From the NCBI RefSeq assembly GCF_014490665.1, contig NZ_CP061038.1, forward strand, positions 4,796,501 to 4,860,500: DNA of 64,000 nucleotides, read 5' to 3'. This document shows, piece after piece, positions 35,850 through 46,305 of the stretch. Origin of the DNA: Sphingomonas alpina (GTDB taxonomy: Bacteria; Pseudomonadota; Alphaproteobacteria; Sphingomonadales; Sphingomonadaceae). The notes beneath the pieces were generated by a model, which saw only the letters and a program-made list of their open reading frames with translations, had not been told where the DNA came from and did not search any database. The position numbers and the translations under genes were made by a program. Within the stretch, counting starts at the first letter, position 1. Each line of letters opens with the position of its first letter.

Positions 35850-37303
35850 TCGGTATAGCCCTTCAGCTCGTCCCCGATGATGCGCACCACGTGCAGCACA
35901 TTGGTCGATCCGGGTGTGCGGAACGGCACGCCGGCGATCACGATCACGCGGTCGCCCGCCTTGGCGATATTGTGACGCAGCGCCATGCGCTTGGCCTTGG
36001 CCACCATGTCCTCGAACGATTCGACGTCGCGGGTGTGCACCGCATGGGTGCCCCATAACAGGCCGAGCCGCCGTGCCGTGTCGATCTTCGGCGTGAGCAC
36101 CATCAGCGGCACCGAAGGCCGCTCGCGCGCGACGCGCCGGGCGGTCGAGCCCGACGTCGTGAAGCAGATGATCGCCGCCACGCCAACCGTCGCGGCGATG
36201 TTCTTTGCTGCCTCGGCCAGCGCATCGGCGGTGGTCGGGTCGGGCCGGGTGACGGTGAAATGGATCCGGTCGCCATGCATCGGATCGCCTTCGACCGCGA
36301 CGCCGATCGAATTCATCATCGCGACCGATTCGACCGGCCAGGCACCGGCGGCGCTTTCCGCCGACAGCATGATCGCATCGGCGCCGTCATAGATTGCGGT
36401 CGCCACATCGGACACTTCGGCGCGGGTCGGCGAGGGCGAGGTGATCATCGATTCGAGCATCTGAGTCGCGACCACCACCGGCCGGCCGAGCCGCCGCGAT
36501 ACTTCGACGATTCGCTTCTGCAGCGGCGGGACCGATTCGGGCGGCAATTCGACGCCGAGATCGCCGCGGGCGACCATCACGCCATCACATTGCTCGACAA
36601 TTTCCTCGAGACGGTCGATCGCCGAGGGCTTCTCGATCTTGGCGAGCAGCGCCGCCCGGCCCTGAATGAGCAGCCGTGCCTCGGCCAGATCCTCGGGCCG
36701 CTGGACGAAGCTGAGCGCGATCCAGTCGACCCCCTGGTCGATCGCAAAGGCCAGGTCGCTGCGGTCCTTCGGGGTCAGCGCCGCCATCGGCACGACCACG
36801 TCCGGCACGTTCAGCCCCTTGTTGTTGGACAGCGTGCCGCCGACCTCGACCCGGGTGATGATCTGGTCGGGATCATGTTCGGTCACGCGCAGCACCAGCT
36901 TGCCATCGTCGAGCAGCAGCCGGGCGCCGGGCTCGATCGCGGCGAAAATTTCCTTGTGCGGCAATTCGACGCGAGTCGCATCGCCCGGCGTCTTGTCGCG
37001 GTCGAGCGTGAACATCGCGCCCTTGACCAGTTCGGTGCGCCCGCCCTCGAACTTGCCGACGCGCAGCTTCGGGCCCTGGAGATCGGCGAGGATCGTGGTC
37101 GGGCGGCCATATTTCTTTTCGAGGCTGCGGATCGACTTGATCACCGCGATCTTCGATTCCTGATCGCCGTGACTCATATTGATGCGAAACGCGTCGGCCC
37201 CGGCCTCGAACAGCTTGCCGATCATCTCGACGCTGTTGCTGGCGGGACCGAGCGTCGCGAGGACGCGCACCTTGCGCGAACGGGGGCTGATGGCCTTGGT
37301 CAT
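35846..37303 (-). CDS. pyk: Pyruvate kinase
   Basis: The 485-residue enzyme makes ATP and pyruvate from PEP. Motifs are RKVRVLATLGPAS, FRINMSHG, LADLQGPKLRVG, the catalytic KIEKPSAID lysine near residue 220, MVARGDLGVELP and the signature SAESAAGAWPVE near residue 340. It has an intact C-terminal domain, so full length. ATG 37303 is in keeping with family N-termini. It is monocistronic and divergent from the DUF1244 gene. Confidence 0.96.
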   Translation of the reverse strand: MTKAISPRSRKVRVLATLGPASNSVEMIGKLFEAGADAFRINMSHGDQESKIAVIKSIRSLEKKYGRPTTILADLQGPKLRVGKFEGGRTELVKGAMFTLDRDKTPGDATRVELPHKEIFAAIEPGARLLLDDGKLVLRVTEHDPDQIITRVEVGGTLSNNKGLNVPDVVVPMAALTPKDRSDLAFAIDQGVDWIALSFVQRPEDLAEARLLIQGRAALLAKIEKPSAIDRLEEIVEQCDGVMVARGDLGVELPPESVPPLQKRIVEVSRRLGRPVVVATQMLESMITSPSPTRAEVSDVATAIYDGADAIMLSAESAAGAWPVESVAMMNSIGVAVEGDPMHGDRIHFTVTRPDPTTADALAEAAKNIAATVGVAAIICFTTSGSTARRVARERPSVPLMVLTPKIDTARRLGLLWGTHAVHTRDVESFEDMVAKAKRMALRHNIAKAGDRVIVIAGVPFRTPGSTNVLHVVRIIGDELKGYTD

Positions 37304-37377
37304 TGCTTCGCGTCCTCGGGGCTTTGCGGGCCTTGGCTCTAAAGCCTATCTCCGCCCGATCAACCGGGAGAATGATA

Positions 37378-37680
37378 ATGTCGCAAACTAAACAGATCGA
37401 CGATGCCGCGGCTGCCGTAGCGTTCCGGCGGCTTGTCGCGCATCTGCGTCACCGCGACGATGCGCAGAATGTCGACCTGATGGGCCTGGCCGGATTCTGC
37501 CGCAACTGCCTGTCCGACTGGGTCGAGGAAGCCAGCGAAGGACGGCTGAGCAAGGACGAGGCACGCGAAGCGATCTACGGCATGCCCTATGCGCAGTGGA
37601 AGGCCGAGCATCAAGCCGAGGCGACGCCCGAGCAGCTTGAACGGATGCGGCTCAGCGTCGCAAAAAATGCCGGCCAGTAG
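37378..37680 (+). CDS. DUF1244 domain-containing protein
   Basis: The 100-residue protein is of the DUF1244 family, recognised by FRRLVAHLRHRDDAQNVDLM, LAGFCRNCLSDW and AIYGMPYAQWKAEH. A CxxC-like pair lies in FCRNC. Function is not established. ATG 37378 has GGGAG 7 bases upstream; ATG 37372 is too close to it. Confidence 0.9.
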   Translation: MSQTKQIDDAAAAVAFRRLVAHLRHRDDAQNVDLMGLAGFCRNCLSDWVEEASEGRLSKDEAREAIYGMPYAQWKAEHQAEATPEQLERMRLSVAKNAGQ

Positions 37681-37759
37681 AGTTGATTGCGCGCCAAACC
37701 CGGTTAGGGCTGACCCTCAGGGCCGATCGATACGGTCCGGACAATCAAGGGGTCAGGGG

Positions 37760-39118
37760 ATGACAATGCACAGGATGCTGGTTTCGACGATCGCCCTCGC
37801 GATGGGCCTGGCGACTATGGCGCAGGCGCAGACCGCACAGCCGGCATCCCCGGCGCCCAGAACGATCTTCATCCATGCCGGTCATGTCATCGACCGTCCC
37901 GGCCAGCCGTCGCGCGGTGCGACCACCATCGTGGTGCGCGACGGCAAGGTGGTCGAGTTGCGCGACGGCTTTGCCGCGCCGGATGCGGACGCCAGCGTGA
38001 TCGACCTCAAGGATCGCTACGTCCTGCCCGGGCTGATCGACATGCACGTACATCTGTGGGGCATTGGCGGCGACCCGATGCGCGCACGGCTCGGCGAACT
38101 CAATCGCGACGACAGCGATGATCTGATCGAGGCCGAGAAGAATATGCGCGTCACGCTGGAAGCCGGCTTCACCACCGTGCGCGACCTGGGCGGCAATCCG
38201 CGTGGCATCCGTGCGCTGCGCGACGGAGTCGAGGCCGGTGCGGTGGCCGGGCCGACGATCGTCAATGCCGGGCAGATGATCTCCGTCACCGGCGGGCATG
38301 GCGATGGCAGCAACGGGCTGGCCGAAGAATTCGCCGACGCGGTCCATGCGCATCAGATCAATACCTGTGACGGCCCCGACGATTGCCGCCGCGCGGTGCG
38401 CGCGCAGATTTCGCTCGGCGCGCAGGTGATCAAGTTCGCCGCGACCGGCGGCGTCCTGTCGAATGTCGCAGGCGGACTCGGGCGGCAGATGACACCCGAG
38501 GAGATGAAGGCGATCGTCGACACGGCACACGCGTTCGGCCGCAAGGCCACCGCGCATTCCCATGCTCGCGAAGGGACCGAGGCCGCGCTTGAGGCGGGAG
38601 TCGATTCGATCGAGCATGGCACTTTCATCGAAGACTCGACGATCCGGCTGTTCAAGCAGCACAATGCCTGGCTGGTCCCGACGATGATCGCGCCGATCTC
38701 GGCATTGGCGCAGGCGCGGGGCGGGCAATTGCCGCCCGCGACGATCGCCAAGGCTGAGGCGGCGGCCGCCGCTGCCGCGGCAAGCCACCGGCGCGCCTTT
38801 GCCGCCGGGGTGAAGGTCGCGTTCGGCACCGATACCGGCGTGTCACGGCACGGCGAGAATGCGAAGGAATTCGCGCTGATGGTCAAGGCCGGTCTGACGC
38901 CCGCCGCGGCGATCCGCGCTGCGACGATCGATGCCGCCGATCTGCTCGGGCGCAAGGACACGCTCGGATCGCTCGAACCGGGCAAGTTCGCCGACATCAT
39001 CGCGGTGACTGAGGATCCACTGGGCGATGTGACCCGGCTGGAACAGGTCGATTTCGTCATGCGGCACGGTGTCGCGGTCAAGGTCGGTGGCGTTCGCCAG
39101 GCTTTTCCACCGAATTGA
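37760..39118 (+). CDS. Exported amidohydrolase family protein
   Basis: The 452-residue protein starts with a signal peptide (TIALAMGLATMAQAQ) and contains an amidohydrolase TIM barrel. Metal-binding and catalytic motifs are DMHVHLWG near residue 95, IKFAATGG (likely carboxylated Lys) near 230, AHSHAREG, IEHGT and FGTDTGV near 342. This order is that of the imidazolonepropionase-like/Xaa-Pro dipeptidase group. It probably hydrolyses a small amide or dipeptide in the periplasm. ATG 37760 follows AAGGGGTCAGGG; ATG 37766 is an alternative. Confidence 0.9.
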   Translation: MTMHRMLVSTIALAMGLATMAQAQTAQPASPAPRTIFIHAGHVIDRPGQPSRGATTIVVRDGKVVELRDGFAAPDADASVIDLKDRYVLPGLIDMHVHLWGIGGDPMRARLGELNRDDSDDLIEAEKNMRVTLEAGFTTVRDLGGNPRGIRALRDGVEAGAVAGPTIVNAGQMISVTGGHGDGSNGLAEEFADAVHAHQINTCDGPDDCRRAVRAQISLGAQVIKFAATGGVLSNVAGGLGRQMTPEEMKAIVDTAHAFGRKATAHSHAREGTEAALEAGVDSIEHGTFIEDSTIRLFKQHNAWLVPTMIAPISALAQARGGQLPPATIAKAEAAAAAAAASHRRAFAAGVKVAFGTDTGVSRHGENAKEFALMVKAGLTPAAAIRAATIDAADLLGRKDTLGSLEPGKFADIIAVTEDPLGDVTRLEQVDFVMRHGVAVKVGGVRQAFPPN

Positions 39119-39201
39119 TCGCAGGGCCGGTTGAGCCGCGCCCGGCGATGGCTTAGAGGCCCCGCCTCAAATCATTTCATCCTACCGGAGCATTCCCACT
39201 C

Positions 39202-39441
39202 ATGAGCGACATTATCGCCGCCGACCAGCTACGCCTTCTGATCGAACGTATCGAGCGCCTCGAAGAAGAGAAAAAGGGCATCGCCGACGACATCAAGGAT
39301 GTTTACGGCGAAGCCAAGTCGACCGGTTACGACACCAAGACGATGCGCCAGATCGTCCGCCTGCGCCGCATGGAGAAGCACCATCGCGACGAGGCCGAGG
39401 CGCTGCTCGAGACCTACAAGGTCGCGCTCGGTCTGGTATAA
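39202..39441 (+). CDS. gapR: GapR family nucleoid-associated protein (DUF2312)
   Basis: The 79-residue protein matches the GapR/DUF2312 family: [40 protein letters not shown] and [20 protein letters not shown]. In Caulobacter, GapR binds overtwisted DNA and aids replication. The coiled-coil helices and basic patches are preserved. ATG 39202 follows CCGGAG. Confidence 0.93.
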   Translation: MSDIIAADQLRLLIERIERLEEEKKGIADDIKDVYGEAKSTGYDTKTMRQIVRLRRMEKHHRDEAEALLETYKVALGLV

Positions 39442-39483
39442 GGCGGCCCATAGACCGGAACGCAGCATCAGGGAGCGCCGATC

Positions 39484-39810
39484 ATGATCCTTACCACCAC
39501 CAGCCTGCTCGATGGCAAGACCGTGACTCGCTATCACGGCATCGTATCGGCTGAGGTCATTGTCGGCGCCAATGTGTTTCGCGATCTGTTCGCCGGCGTG
39601 CGCGATTTCGTCGGCGGGCGATCGGGCGCCTATGAAAAGCCGTTGCGTTCCTCGCGTGAAACGGCGTTCCAGGAACTGGAAGCGGAGGCGCGCGACAAGG
39701 GCGCCAATGCGATCATCGGCATCGATGTCGATTATCAGGTGATCGGCAAGTCGGGATCGATGCTGATGGTGTCGGTGACCGGCACCGCGGTGACCGTCAG
39801 CGACGCCTGA
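39484..39810 (+). CDS. YbjQ-type heavy-metal-binding domain protein
   Basis: The 108-residue protein is a YbjQ/UPF0145 family member with [54 protein letters not shown] and [15 protein letters not shown]. The family forms pentamers; function is unclear and the metal-binding label is historical. ATG 39484 follows GGGAGCG. Confidence 0.9.
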   Translation: MILTTTSLLDGKTVTRYHGIVSAEVIVGANVFRDLFAGVRDFVGGRSGAYEKPLRSSRETAFQELEAEARDKGANAIIGIDVDYQVIGKSGSMLMVSVTGTAVTVSDA

Positions 39811-39833
39811 CCCTGTTGCCCGACCAAAGGCCT

Positions 39834-39860
39834 GACTTGTCGAGCCCCGACTTGTCGAGC
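39834..39860 (+). repeat. Two copies of a 12-bp direct repeat
   Basis: GACTTGTCGAGC occurs at 39834-39845 and 39849-39860. It lies in the gap before yebC. No function is apparent. Confidence 0.6.
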
Positions 39861-39940
39861 AAGGCTGTTTTCCACTAGTCCGTGAGGACATTCAGCGCGG
39901 CCGTGACCCGGAAACGGCCCGAACGACGATCAGGACGACC

Positions 39941-40684
39941 ATGGCAGGCCATTCCAAGTTCAAGAACATCATGCACCGCAAGGGTGCGCAGGATAAGAAG
40001 CGCAGCTCGCTTTTCTCCAAGCTGAGCCGCGAAATCACCGTTGCGGCGAAGATGGGTCTGCCCGATCCGGACATGAACCCGCGCCTGCGCATGGCGGTCA
40101 ACGCGGCCAAGGCGGCGTCGCTGCCCAAGGACAATATCCAGCGCTCGATCGACAAGGCGAGCCGCAGCGATGCCGAGACCTATGAAGAGATCCGCTACGA
40201 AGGCTTCGGCCCCGGCGGCGTGTCGCTGATCATCGAGGCGCTGACCGACAATCGCAACCGCACCGCGACCAATGTGCGCACCGCGGTGGCGAAGAATGGC
40301 GGCAATCTCGGTGCTTCGGGATCGGTCAGCCATGGCTTCGACCGCATGGGCCTGATCAATTATCCGGCCGGCGCGGGCGATGCCGACACGGTGTTCGAGG
40401 CGGCGCTCGAAGCGGGCGCCGAGGATGTGTCGTCGACCGAGGACGGCCATGAGATCTGGACCGCCAACGATTCGCTGCACGAGGTGGTGAAAGCGATCAC
40501 TCCGGTGCTCGGCGAACCGGAAGGCGCCAAGCTCGCCTGGCGGCCGCAGACCATGGTCGAGGTCGGGGAGGGCGATGCCGGCCTGCTGTTCAAGCTGATC
40601 GACACGCTCGACGACGACGACGATGTGCAGACGGTGTGGGGCAATTACGAAGTCTCCGACGAGGTGATGGAGAAGCTGGGTTAA
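39941..40684 (+). CDS. yebC: YebC/PmpR family protein
   Basis: The 247-residue protein is YebC-like: [21 protein letters not shown] at the N-terminus (here [15 protein letters not shown]), [25 protein letters not shown], then [19 protein letters not shown]. Members act as regulators or aid translation. Synteny with the ruv genes nearby is a common bacterial arrangement. The start is ATG 39941. Confidence 0.95.
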   Translation: MAGHSKFKNIMHRKGAQDKKRSSLFSKLSREITVAAKMGLPDPDMNPRLRMAVNAAKAASLPKDNIQRSIDKASRSDAETYEEIRYEGFGPGGVSLIIEALTDNRNRTATNVRTAVAKNGGNLGASGSVSHGFDRMGLINYPAGAGDADTVFEAALEAGAEDVSSTEDGHEIWTANDSLHEVVKAITPVLGEPEGAKLAWRPQTMVEVGEGDAGLLFKLIDTLDDDDDVQTVWGNYEVSDEVMEKLG

Positions 40685-40708
40685 TCAGCCGAAGGAGAAG
40701 GGACGACG

Positions 40709-41260
40709 ATGCGCGCGCTTCATGTGACCCTGCTCCTCGTTCCCTTCCTGCTGTCGGGTGCGGTTGCCCCGCCCCTCCGGTCGCAGAACGCGCCGGTGGC
40801 GAAAGCCAGTGCGCCGCGGCTGAGACGATTCTCTATTCCTGCCGCTTCCCACGAGCAGTCGGCAGTGTTTGCGCATCGAAAACCGCCGTTCATTATCGCT
40901 ACGGACCGGCGAACCGTCCGGCGATCGATCTCGCGACCGACGGGAAATGGAGCAACATCCATCTCGGCACCATCACCGGTGGCGGCGGGGGGGCGCCAGG
41001 ACAGCATCCGCTTCACCGCGGGGCGCTATCATTACATCGTCTTCAAGGGGGTGGGCGGCCAATATACCGAGACGCCGGGCAAGACATGGTCGGGGATTCA
41101 TGTGAGCCTCGACGGCAAGGACGTGTCGACGCTACAATGCCCCGGCACTGCGACGGTCGCCGGTGACTGGGCCGATTCGATCTATGCCGCCGCGCCGGCG
41201 CCAGTGCGCAGCGGGCAGACGCTTGAGGACGAGGATCCGCGATTCCTGATGTGGTTCTGA
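40709..41260 (+). pseudogene. Exported hypothetical protein, two compensating frameshifts
   Basis: The frame 40709-41260 is open for 183 residues, but its middle (about residues 22-95) is not protein-like. The other frame from about 40767 to 40993 encodes a plausible folded segment, including ETILYSCRFPRAVGSVC and DLATDGKWSNIHLGTITGG. The likely protein is a signal peptide (ALHVTLLLVPFLLSGAVA), that segment, then the original frame (RFTAGRYHYIVFKGVGG... to DPRFLMWF). One more C at 40767-40770 and one fewer G in the G7 run at 40987-40993 would restore it. It may be a real decay or a sequence error. Confidence 0.7.
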
Positions 41261-41282
41261 TCGTGCCGGCACGGCGCACGCC

Positions 41283-41780
41283 ATGATCATTCTCGGCCTC
41301 GACCCCGGGCTCGGTACGACCGGCTGGGGCGTGATTCGCGCCGAGGGTAATCGCTTGTCGCATCTCGCCAATGGCAGGCTGAAGACCGACAGCGCCGCGT
41401 CGCTGCCGCGCCGGCTCGCGCATCTCGATGCGCTGATCTCCGCGCTGATCGCGGACCATGCGCCCGACGGCGCTGCGGCCGAGGAAGTGTTCGTCAACGC
41501 CAACCCGCAATCGACCCTGAAGCTCGCCCATGCGCGCGGCGTCGTGTTGTGCGCGGCGGCGCGCGGCGGCATCGAGGTCGGCGAATATGCTCCGCGCCTG
41601 GTCAAGAAGGCGGTGGTCGGCACCGGCACCGCCGAAAAGGCGCAGGTCCATGCGATGGTCGGCCGGTTGCTGCCCGGTGTGAAGATCGATGGCCCCGACG
41701 CCGCCGATGCGCTCGCGGTGGCGATCTGCCACGCGCATCATCTGGCGTCGGCGCGGCGTATTCCTGACCCGTCAAAATAA
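41283..41780 (+). CDS. ruvC: Holliday junction resolvase RuvC
   Basis: The 165-residue nuclease resolves Holliday junctions. Catalytic acidic residues are in [14 protein letters not shown] (Asp7), EEVFVNANP (Glu near residue 68) and [17 protein letters not shown] (two Asp near residues 138-141). It starts ATG 41283, 22 bases after the frameshifted gene. Confidence 0.95.
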   Translation: MIILGLDPGLGTTGWGVIRAEGNRLSHLANGRLKTDSAASLPRRLAHLDALISALIADHAPDGAAAEEVFVNANPQSTLKLAHARGVVLCAAARGGIEVGEYAPRLVKKAVVGTGTAEKAQVHAMVGRLLPGVKIDGPDAADALAVAICHAHHLASARRIPDPSK

Positions 41781-41784
41781 GCCT

Positions 41785-41871
41785 CGTCACTCCCGCGAAT
41801 GCGGGAGTCCCGCTTCCTTTCCCGCCCGCAAAAGAACAAGAAGCGGAATCCCCGCTTTCGCGGGGATGACG
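41785..41871. repeat. Composite REP element between ruvC and ruvA
   Basis: Two hairpins, 41789-41796 with 41801-41808 (loop GAAT) and 41848-41855 with 41860-41867 (loop TTTC), lie inside outer arms CGTCA (41785-41789) and TGACG (41867-41871). The C/G-rich palindromes are of the dispersed REP type common in proteobacterial intergenic regions. It separates two genes that normally share an operon. Confidence 0.85.
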
Positions 41872-41901
41872 GGGAGCGCAAAATCAACCTATGGTTGAAT
41901 C

Positions 41902-42492
41902 ATGATCGCGCATCTCAAGGGCCGCCTCGACGCAACCGGTATCGACCATGCGGTGATCGATGTCGGCGGTGTCGGCTATCTGGTCGGCGCGTCGGCCCGG
42001 ACGCTGGCCAGTATCGGCCCGGTCGGCGAGGCGGTGATGCTCCACACCGAAATGCTCGTCGCGGAGGATTTCATCCGCCTGGTCGGCTTCGCGACCGCAA
42101 GCGAGCGCGACTGGTTCCGCTTGCTGACCGGCGTTCAGGGCGTCGGTGCGAGGGTCGCGCTGGCGATCCTCTCCGCACTCGATGCGGCTGATCTGAGCCG
42201 CGCCATCGCCGCGCAGGACAAGGCGATGGTCGCGCGCGCCAACGGTGTGGGGCCCAAGCTCGCCGAACGCATCGTGCGCGAATTGAAGGACAAGATCGGC
42301 GGCGTCGCGATCGGCGGCGTCTCCCCGATCGTGCCGAGCGGGGCGGGCGCGGATGCGGTGTCGGCAATGCTCAATCTCGGTTTTCGCCCGGCCGAGGCCA
42401 ATGCCGCGGTCGCCTCGGCGGAAGAGGAACTGGGTGTCGGGGCGACGCTCGACGCGCTGGTTCGCCTGGCGTTGCGCAAGGCAGCGAAGTGA
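41902..42492 (+). CDS. ruvA: Holliday junction branch migration protein RuvA
   Basis: The 196-residue protein has the OB domain ([20 protein letters not shown]), two helix-hairpin-helix motifs ([19 protein letters not shown] and [19 protein letters not shown]) and a C-terminal domain III ([18 protein letters not shown]), all of the usual length. It works with RuvB to move junctions. Its stop region contains the GTG 42489 of a longer reading of the next gene. Confidence 0.95.
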   Translation: MIAHLKGRLDATGIDHAVIDVGGVGYLVGASARTLASIGPVGEAVMLHTEMLVAEDFIRLVGFATASERDWFRLLTGVQGVGARVALAILSALDAADLSRAIAAQDKAMVARANGVGPKLAERIVRELKDKIGGVAIGGVSPIVPSGAGADAVSAMLNLGFRPAEANAAVASAEEELGVGATLDALVRLALRKAAK

Positions 42493-42530
42493 GGCGGAAC
42501 CTTGCGATGCCGAATCGATTATGGGGTGTC

Positions 42531-42869
42531 ATGAAAATGCGTTTCATCATTGCCGGGACGATCGCGCTCGCCGCTGCGCCGTGCTTTGCGGATAAACCCG
42601 CATCGACGCCGGTGCCTGCCGCAGCACTTCCCGCGCTTGGCGCCGACTGGATGCCCGACCCGGACCCGAGCGACGCGGTCACCGATCCCGATCTCTGGCC
42701 GCGCGGCAATGCCACTGCTGCCGGCCTCGACGACATGATCCACAATGAACGGCTGTCCGCACGTCTGACAAGCAACGACCGTTCGGGTGGCGGGCGCATC
42801 CTGCGGTCGGTGAGCGGCGGTTATCTGGTCGTCCCGCTTCTCAAGATTCATCTTCCACATCGCCGATAG
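42531..42869 (+). CDS. Small exported hypothetical protein
   Basis: The 112-residue product has a signal peptide (MKMRFIIAGTIALAAAPCFA) and a mature part rich in Pro and Asp (DWMPDPDPSDAVTDPDLWPRGN) with no known motif. Longer starts at GTG 42489 and ATG 42507 exist, but the signal peptide favours ATG 42531. Located between ruvA and the proline-rich gene. Nothing can be said about function. Confidence 0.55.
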   Translation: MKMRFIIAGTIALAAAPCFADKPASTPVPAAALPALGADWMPDPDPSDAVTDPDLWPRGNATAAGLDDMIHNERLSARLTSNDRSGGGRILRSVSGGYLVVPLLKIHLPHRR

Positions 42870-42978
42870 CGGCGGATCCTCGCGCGATGGGCCGGTTGCC
42901 TCGACGATGGTTGCGACGCCGGTTGTCAGCCCGCATCGACCGGCATAGCTTGCTCCGTTCCACAGGCGGAGACGACGC

Positions 42979-43605
42979 ATGAAGCGACTCGTATTGGCGG
43001 CAACCAGCGTGTTGTTGATCCTTCCCGATTTGGCCCTTGCCGTTCAGTCGGCACCCGAACGCCGGCCCGGCCCGCCGCAGACGAGGCCCGCGCCGCCGGG
43101 CAGGCCGCATGTCCAGCCGCCGCGCCCGGGAGCGGGCGGGCCTCAGATTCAGCCGCCGCGTCCAGGCCGCCCCGGCAATGGCGGTCCGCAGATACAGCCT
43201 CCACGTCCCGGCAACGGGGGGCCGCAGATTCAACCGCCACGTCCAGGCCGGCCTGGTCCGGGCAATGGCGGTCCGCAGATTCAGCCGCCGCGTCCCGGTC
43301 GCCCCGGTCAGGTCAGGCCGCCGCGTCCGCCGCATCGCCCCGGCACCGGACGTCCGCCCCATTTCCGGCCGATCCACGGACCCGGATTCCAGTATCCGCG
43401 CGGCTATCGCTATCGCCGCTGGGTAGTCGGGTTGCTGCTGCCGCACCTGTTCCTGTCGAGCCGCTATTATTACAATGACTGGTACGGGCTGGGCGTGGGT
43501 GCGCCGCCGCGCGGCTATCGCTGGGTCCGCTATGGCCCGGACCTGCTGCTGGTGCAGACGCGCACCGGGCGCATCGCCGATGTGATCTACGGCGCCTTCT
43601 ACTGA
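42979..43605 (+). CDS. Proline-rich exported protein with RcnB-like C-terminus
   Basis: The 208-residue protein has a signal peptide (LVLAATSVLLILPDLALA), a proline- and glycine-rich region (about 28-130) with four copies of GGPQIQPPRPG, and a C-terminal part (about 135-208) with PRGYRWVRYGPDLLLVQT and GRIADVIYGAFY, which matches the RcnB type. A hydrophobic stretch (WVVGLLLPHLFLSS) precedes it. RcnB proteins are periplasmic nickel/cobalt regulators in E. coli, but in sphingomonads many such copies have unknown roles. Confidence 0.75.
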   Translation: MKRLVLAATSVLLILPDLALAVQSAPERRPGPPQTRPAPPGRPHVQPPRPGAGGPQIQPPRPGRPGNGGPQIQPPRPGNGGPQIQPPRPGRPGPGNGGPQIQPPRPGRPGQVRPPRPPHRPGTGRPPHFRPIHGPGFQYPRGYRYRRWVVGLLLPHLFLSSRYYYNDWYGLGVGAPPRGYRWVRYGPDLLLVQTRTGRIADVIYGAFY

Positions 43606-43638
43606 GGCAAATGGATCGGCATCGATCGCGATGAAGAA

Positions 43639-43670
43639 GGGCGGCCGGCACGCATGTCGGCCGCCCCTTT
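43639..43670. terminator. Hairpin terminator between convergent genes
   Basis: Stem 43639-43649 with 43656-43666 (one G-T pair), loop ACGCAT, then a short T run (43668-43670). It lies between the proline-rich gene and the oppositely oriented lipoprotein gene. Confidence 0.75.
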
Positions 43671-43672
43671 CG

Positions 43673-44269
43673 TCAGGCGCCGACCTTCTTGGCCAAGGCG
43701 ACCGCAATGTCCTTTGCGTGCGCATTATCCGCGCTCGCCAAGGTGATGATGACGAACCTGTCCTCGCCGATGAAGACGTTCAGCTGATTGATGCCGGGCA
43801 CGAAGAACGCCTTTTTGCCGAGACCGGCAATGTCCTCGACCGGCTTGTCGGAAAATGCCTTGATCGATGCCGCGGTAGCATTTTTGGCGGCATTCATGGC
43901 GCCGTCGCTATTGTCGGCGATCGGCGACCAGCGCGCCATGAAGCTTGCCCGCCCGCCCCCCGCCAGGACATAGGTGCATTCCGAGGTCGCGGCGCTGCTG
44001 CCATCCGCCGCATGGACCAGGCCGAGCTGGGCTTCGGTGACCTGGGTGCCGAGCGCCGCACCGACCGTCGCCTTGTCGAGCAGGGTGCAAGCATCGGTCG
44101 CGTTCCAGTTGCCGGGCGGCTTGGTGCCGCCGCCGGTGCTGCCGCTCGCGCTGGTTTCCGCGGTCGCAGTGCCGTTGGCCGTGCCGCCGCCGGTGGGGGC
44201 GTTGCACGCGGCAAGCAGCAATGTGCCGCCCAGGCCCGCGACCATCATGGTCTTGTTGATCGGTTTCAT
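43673..44269 (-). CDS. Hypothetical lipoprotein
   Basis: The 198-residue protein has a lipoprotein signal (GGTLLLAAC, Cys22), a low-complexity Gly/Thr/Ser linker (about 25-55) and a soluble domain with ACTLLDKATVGAALG, a DUF3558-like lipoprotein pattern, ECTYVLAGGGRASFMARW and a C-terminal FVIITLASADNAHAKDIAV. The frame runs on to 44734 without a site; ATG 44269 with the lipobox is chosen. Function unknown. Confidence 0.75.
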   Translation of the reverse strand: MKPINKTMMVAGLGGTLLLAACNAPTGGGTANGTATAETSASGSTGGGTKPPGNWNATDACTLLDKATVGAALGTQVTEAQLGLVHAADGSSAATSECTYVLAGGGRASFMARWSPIADNSDGAMNAAKNATAASIKAFSDKPVEDIAGLGKKAFFVPGINQLNVFIGEDRFVIITLASADNAHAKDIAVALAKKVGA

Positions 44270-44405
44270 ACCGTCTCTCCCGTTATCCGCTGCGGTGCGC
44301 GCCCAATAGATGCAGCGGGGCGAACCTAGGCCGGGGTCCGTGCGAGCGAAAGCGATTTGCCGTCGCGCTCGACAGCGGGGCGTGCCTCCCGCTACGACCG
44401 CAGTC

Positions 44406-45428
<1,023 letters not shown>

Positions 45429-45459
45429 TCGTTCGGCGGTCGCGCCGCAGTGTCCGGGA

Positions 45460-46305
45460 TCAGGCGGCGTAAGGCCGGAGTGCCTTCATCATCCACGACC
45501 GCAGCGCGGCAATGGCGGGGGAATCGGGTGCGTCGAGCGGGCGGACAAAGTGATATGAATCGCCCGGCAGGACCACCGCGAACGGTTGGACGAGCAACCC
45601 GGCTGCCAGCGCGTCGGCGACGAGGATCAGGCTGACGATGACAATGCCATGGCCGGCAATGGCAGCCTGGATTGCGTGGCCGCCATCGGTGAAGCGGGGG
45701 CCCGTGGCGACATCCAGGCCATCGACCTGCGCCGTCGCGCACCAGCGTGGCCAATCCGGTGTCGCACGTGGCGCGCGTCGGCCATCGATGTGGAGCAGGA
45801 CGGCGCGATGCAGCGCCGATCGGTCCGTCAGGCCGAGCGACGGGCTGCATACAGGCGCAAACACGTCATCGATCAGTTTGACCGAGTTCGCATTCGGATA
45901 GCCACCGGGGCCGTAGCGAATCGCGATGTCCACTTCGCCATGGCGAAGATCGACCAGCTCATCAGAGGCGTGGAGGCGGAGGTCGACCGATGGCAACATC
46001 GCCTGCAGTTCCGTCAACCGGGGTACGAGCCATTGGCTCATAAAGGCGGTGTTTGCGGAAAGCGTCACCTTTGCAGGGCCTGCACCGTGCCGCACGCGCC
46101 GCGTCGCATCGCCGATCGTCTTCAGCGCAGCGGCCGCGGCTTCATAAAGGTCGGCGCCGACCGGTGTCAGCAGCACCTGCCTCGGGTTCCGATCCAGCAG
46201 CCTGGTGCCCAGATTGTCTTCCAGCTGCCGGATCTGATGGCTGACGGCGGTCGGTGTGACCGAGAGCTCGAACGCCGCACGCTTGAAACTCGCATGACGG
46301 GCCAC
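45460..46305 (-). CDS. LysR family transcriptional regulator, start unclear
   Basis: The frame gives 281 residues from GTG 46305: part of the DNA-binding helix-turn-helix (FKRAAFELSVTPTAVSHQIR), then the ligand-binding domain. The first 18-20 residues are missing from this reading, yet the upstream codons in frame encode the expected GcvA-like sequence (IPFTDVPPLAALRTFESVA) back to about 46356. No ATG, GTG or TTG lies between 46306 and the stop at 46369-46371. ATT 46354-46356, with AGGA six bases before it, is a possible start. An ATG at 46372 is out of frame. It is divergent from the phzF-like gene and probably regulates it. Confidence 0.75.
   Translation of the reverse strand: MARHASFKRAAFELSVTPTAVSHQIRQLEDNLGTRLLDRNPRQVLLTPVGADLYEAAAAALKTIGDATRRVRHGAGPAKVTLSANTAFMSQWLVPRLTELQAMLPSVDLRLHASDELVDLRHGEVDIAIRYGPGGYPNANSVKLIDDVFAPVCSPSLGLTDRSALHRAVLLHIDGRRAPRATPDWPRWCATAQVDGLDVATGPRFTDGGHAIQAAIAGHGIVIVSLILVADALAAGLLVQPFAVVLPGDSYHFVRPLDAPDSPAIAALRSWMMKALRPYAA

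Noticed and set aside
40709..41260. Short G and C runs as phase-variation switches
   Set aside because: Runs of 4-7 are too short for frequent slippage, and similar runs lie in other genes without shift.
44270..44405. A longer RuvB start at 44310 and a lipoprotein frame to 44734
   Set aside because: Both extend into each other without ribosome sites; RuvB family starts and the lipobox position decide for the shorter forms.
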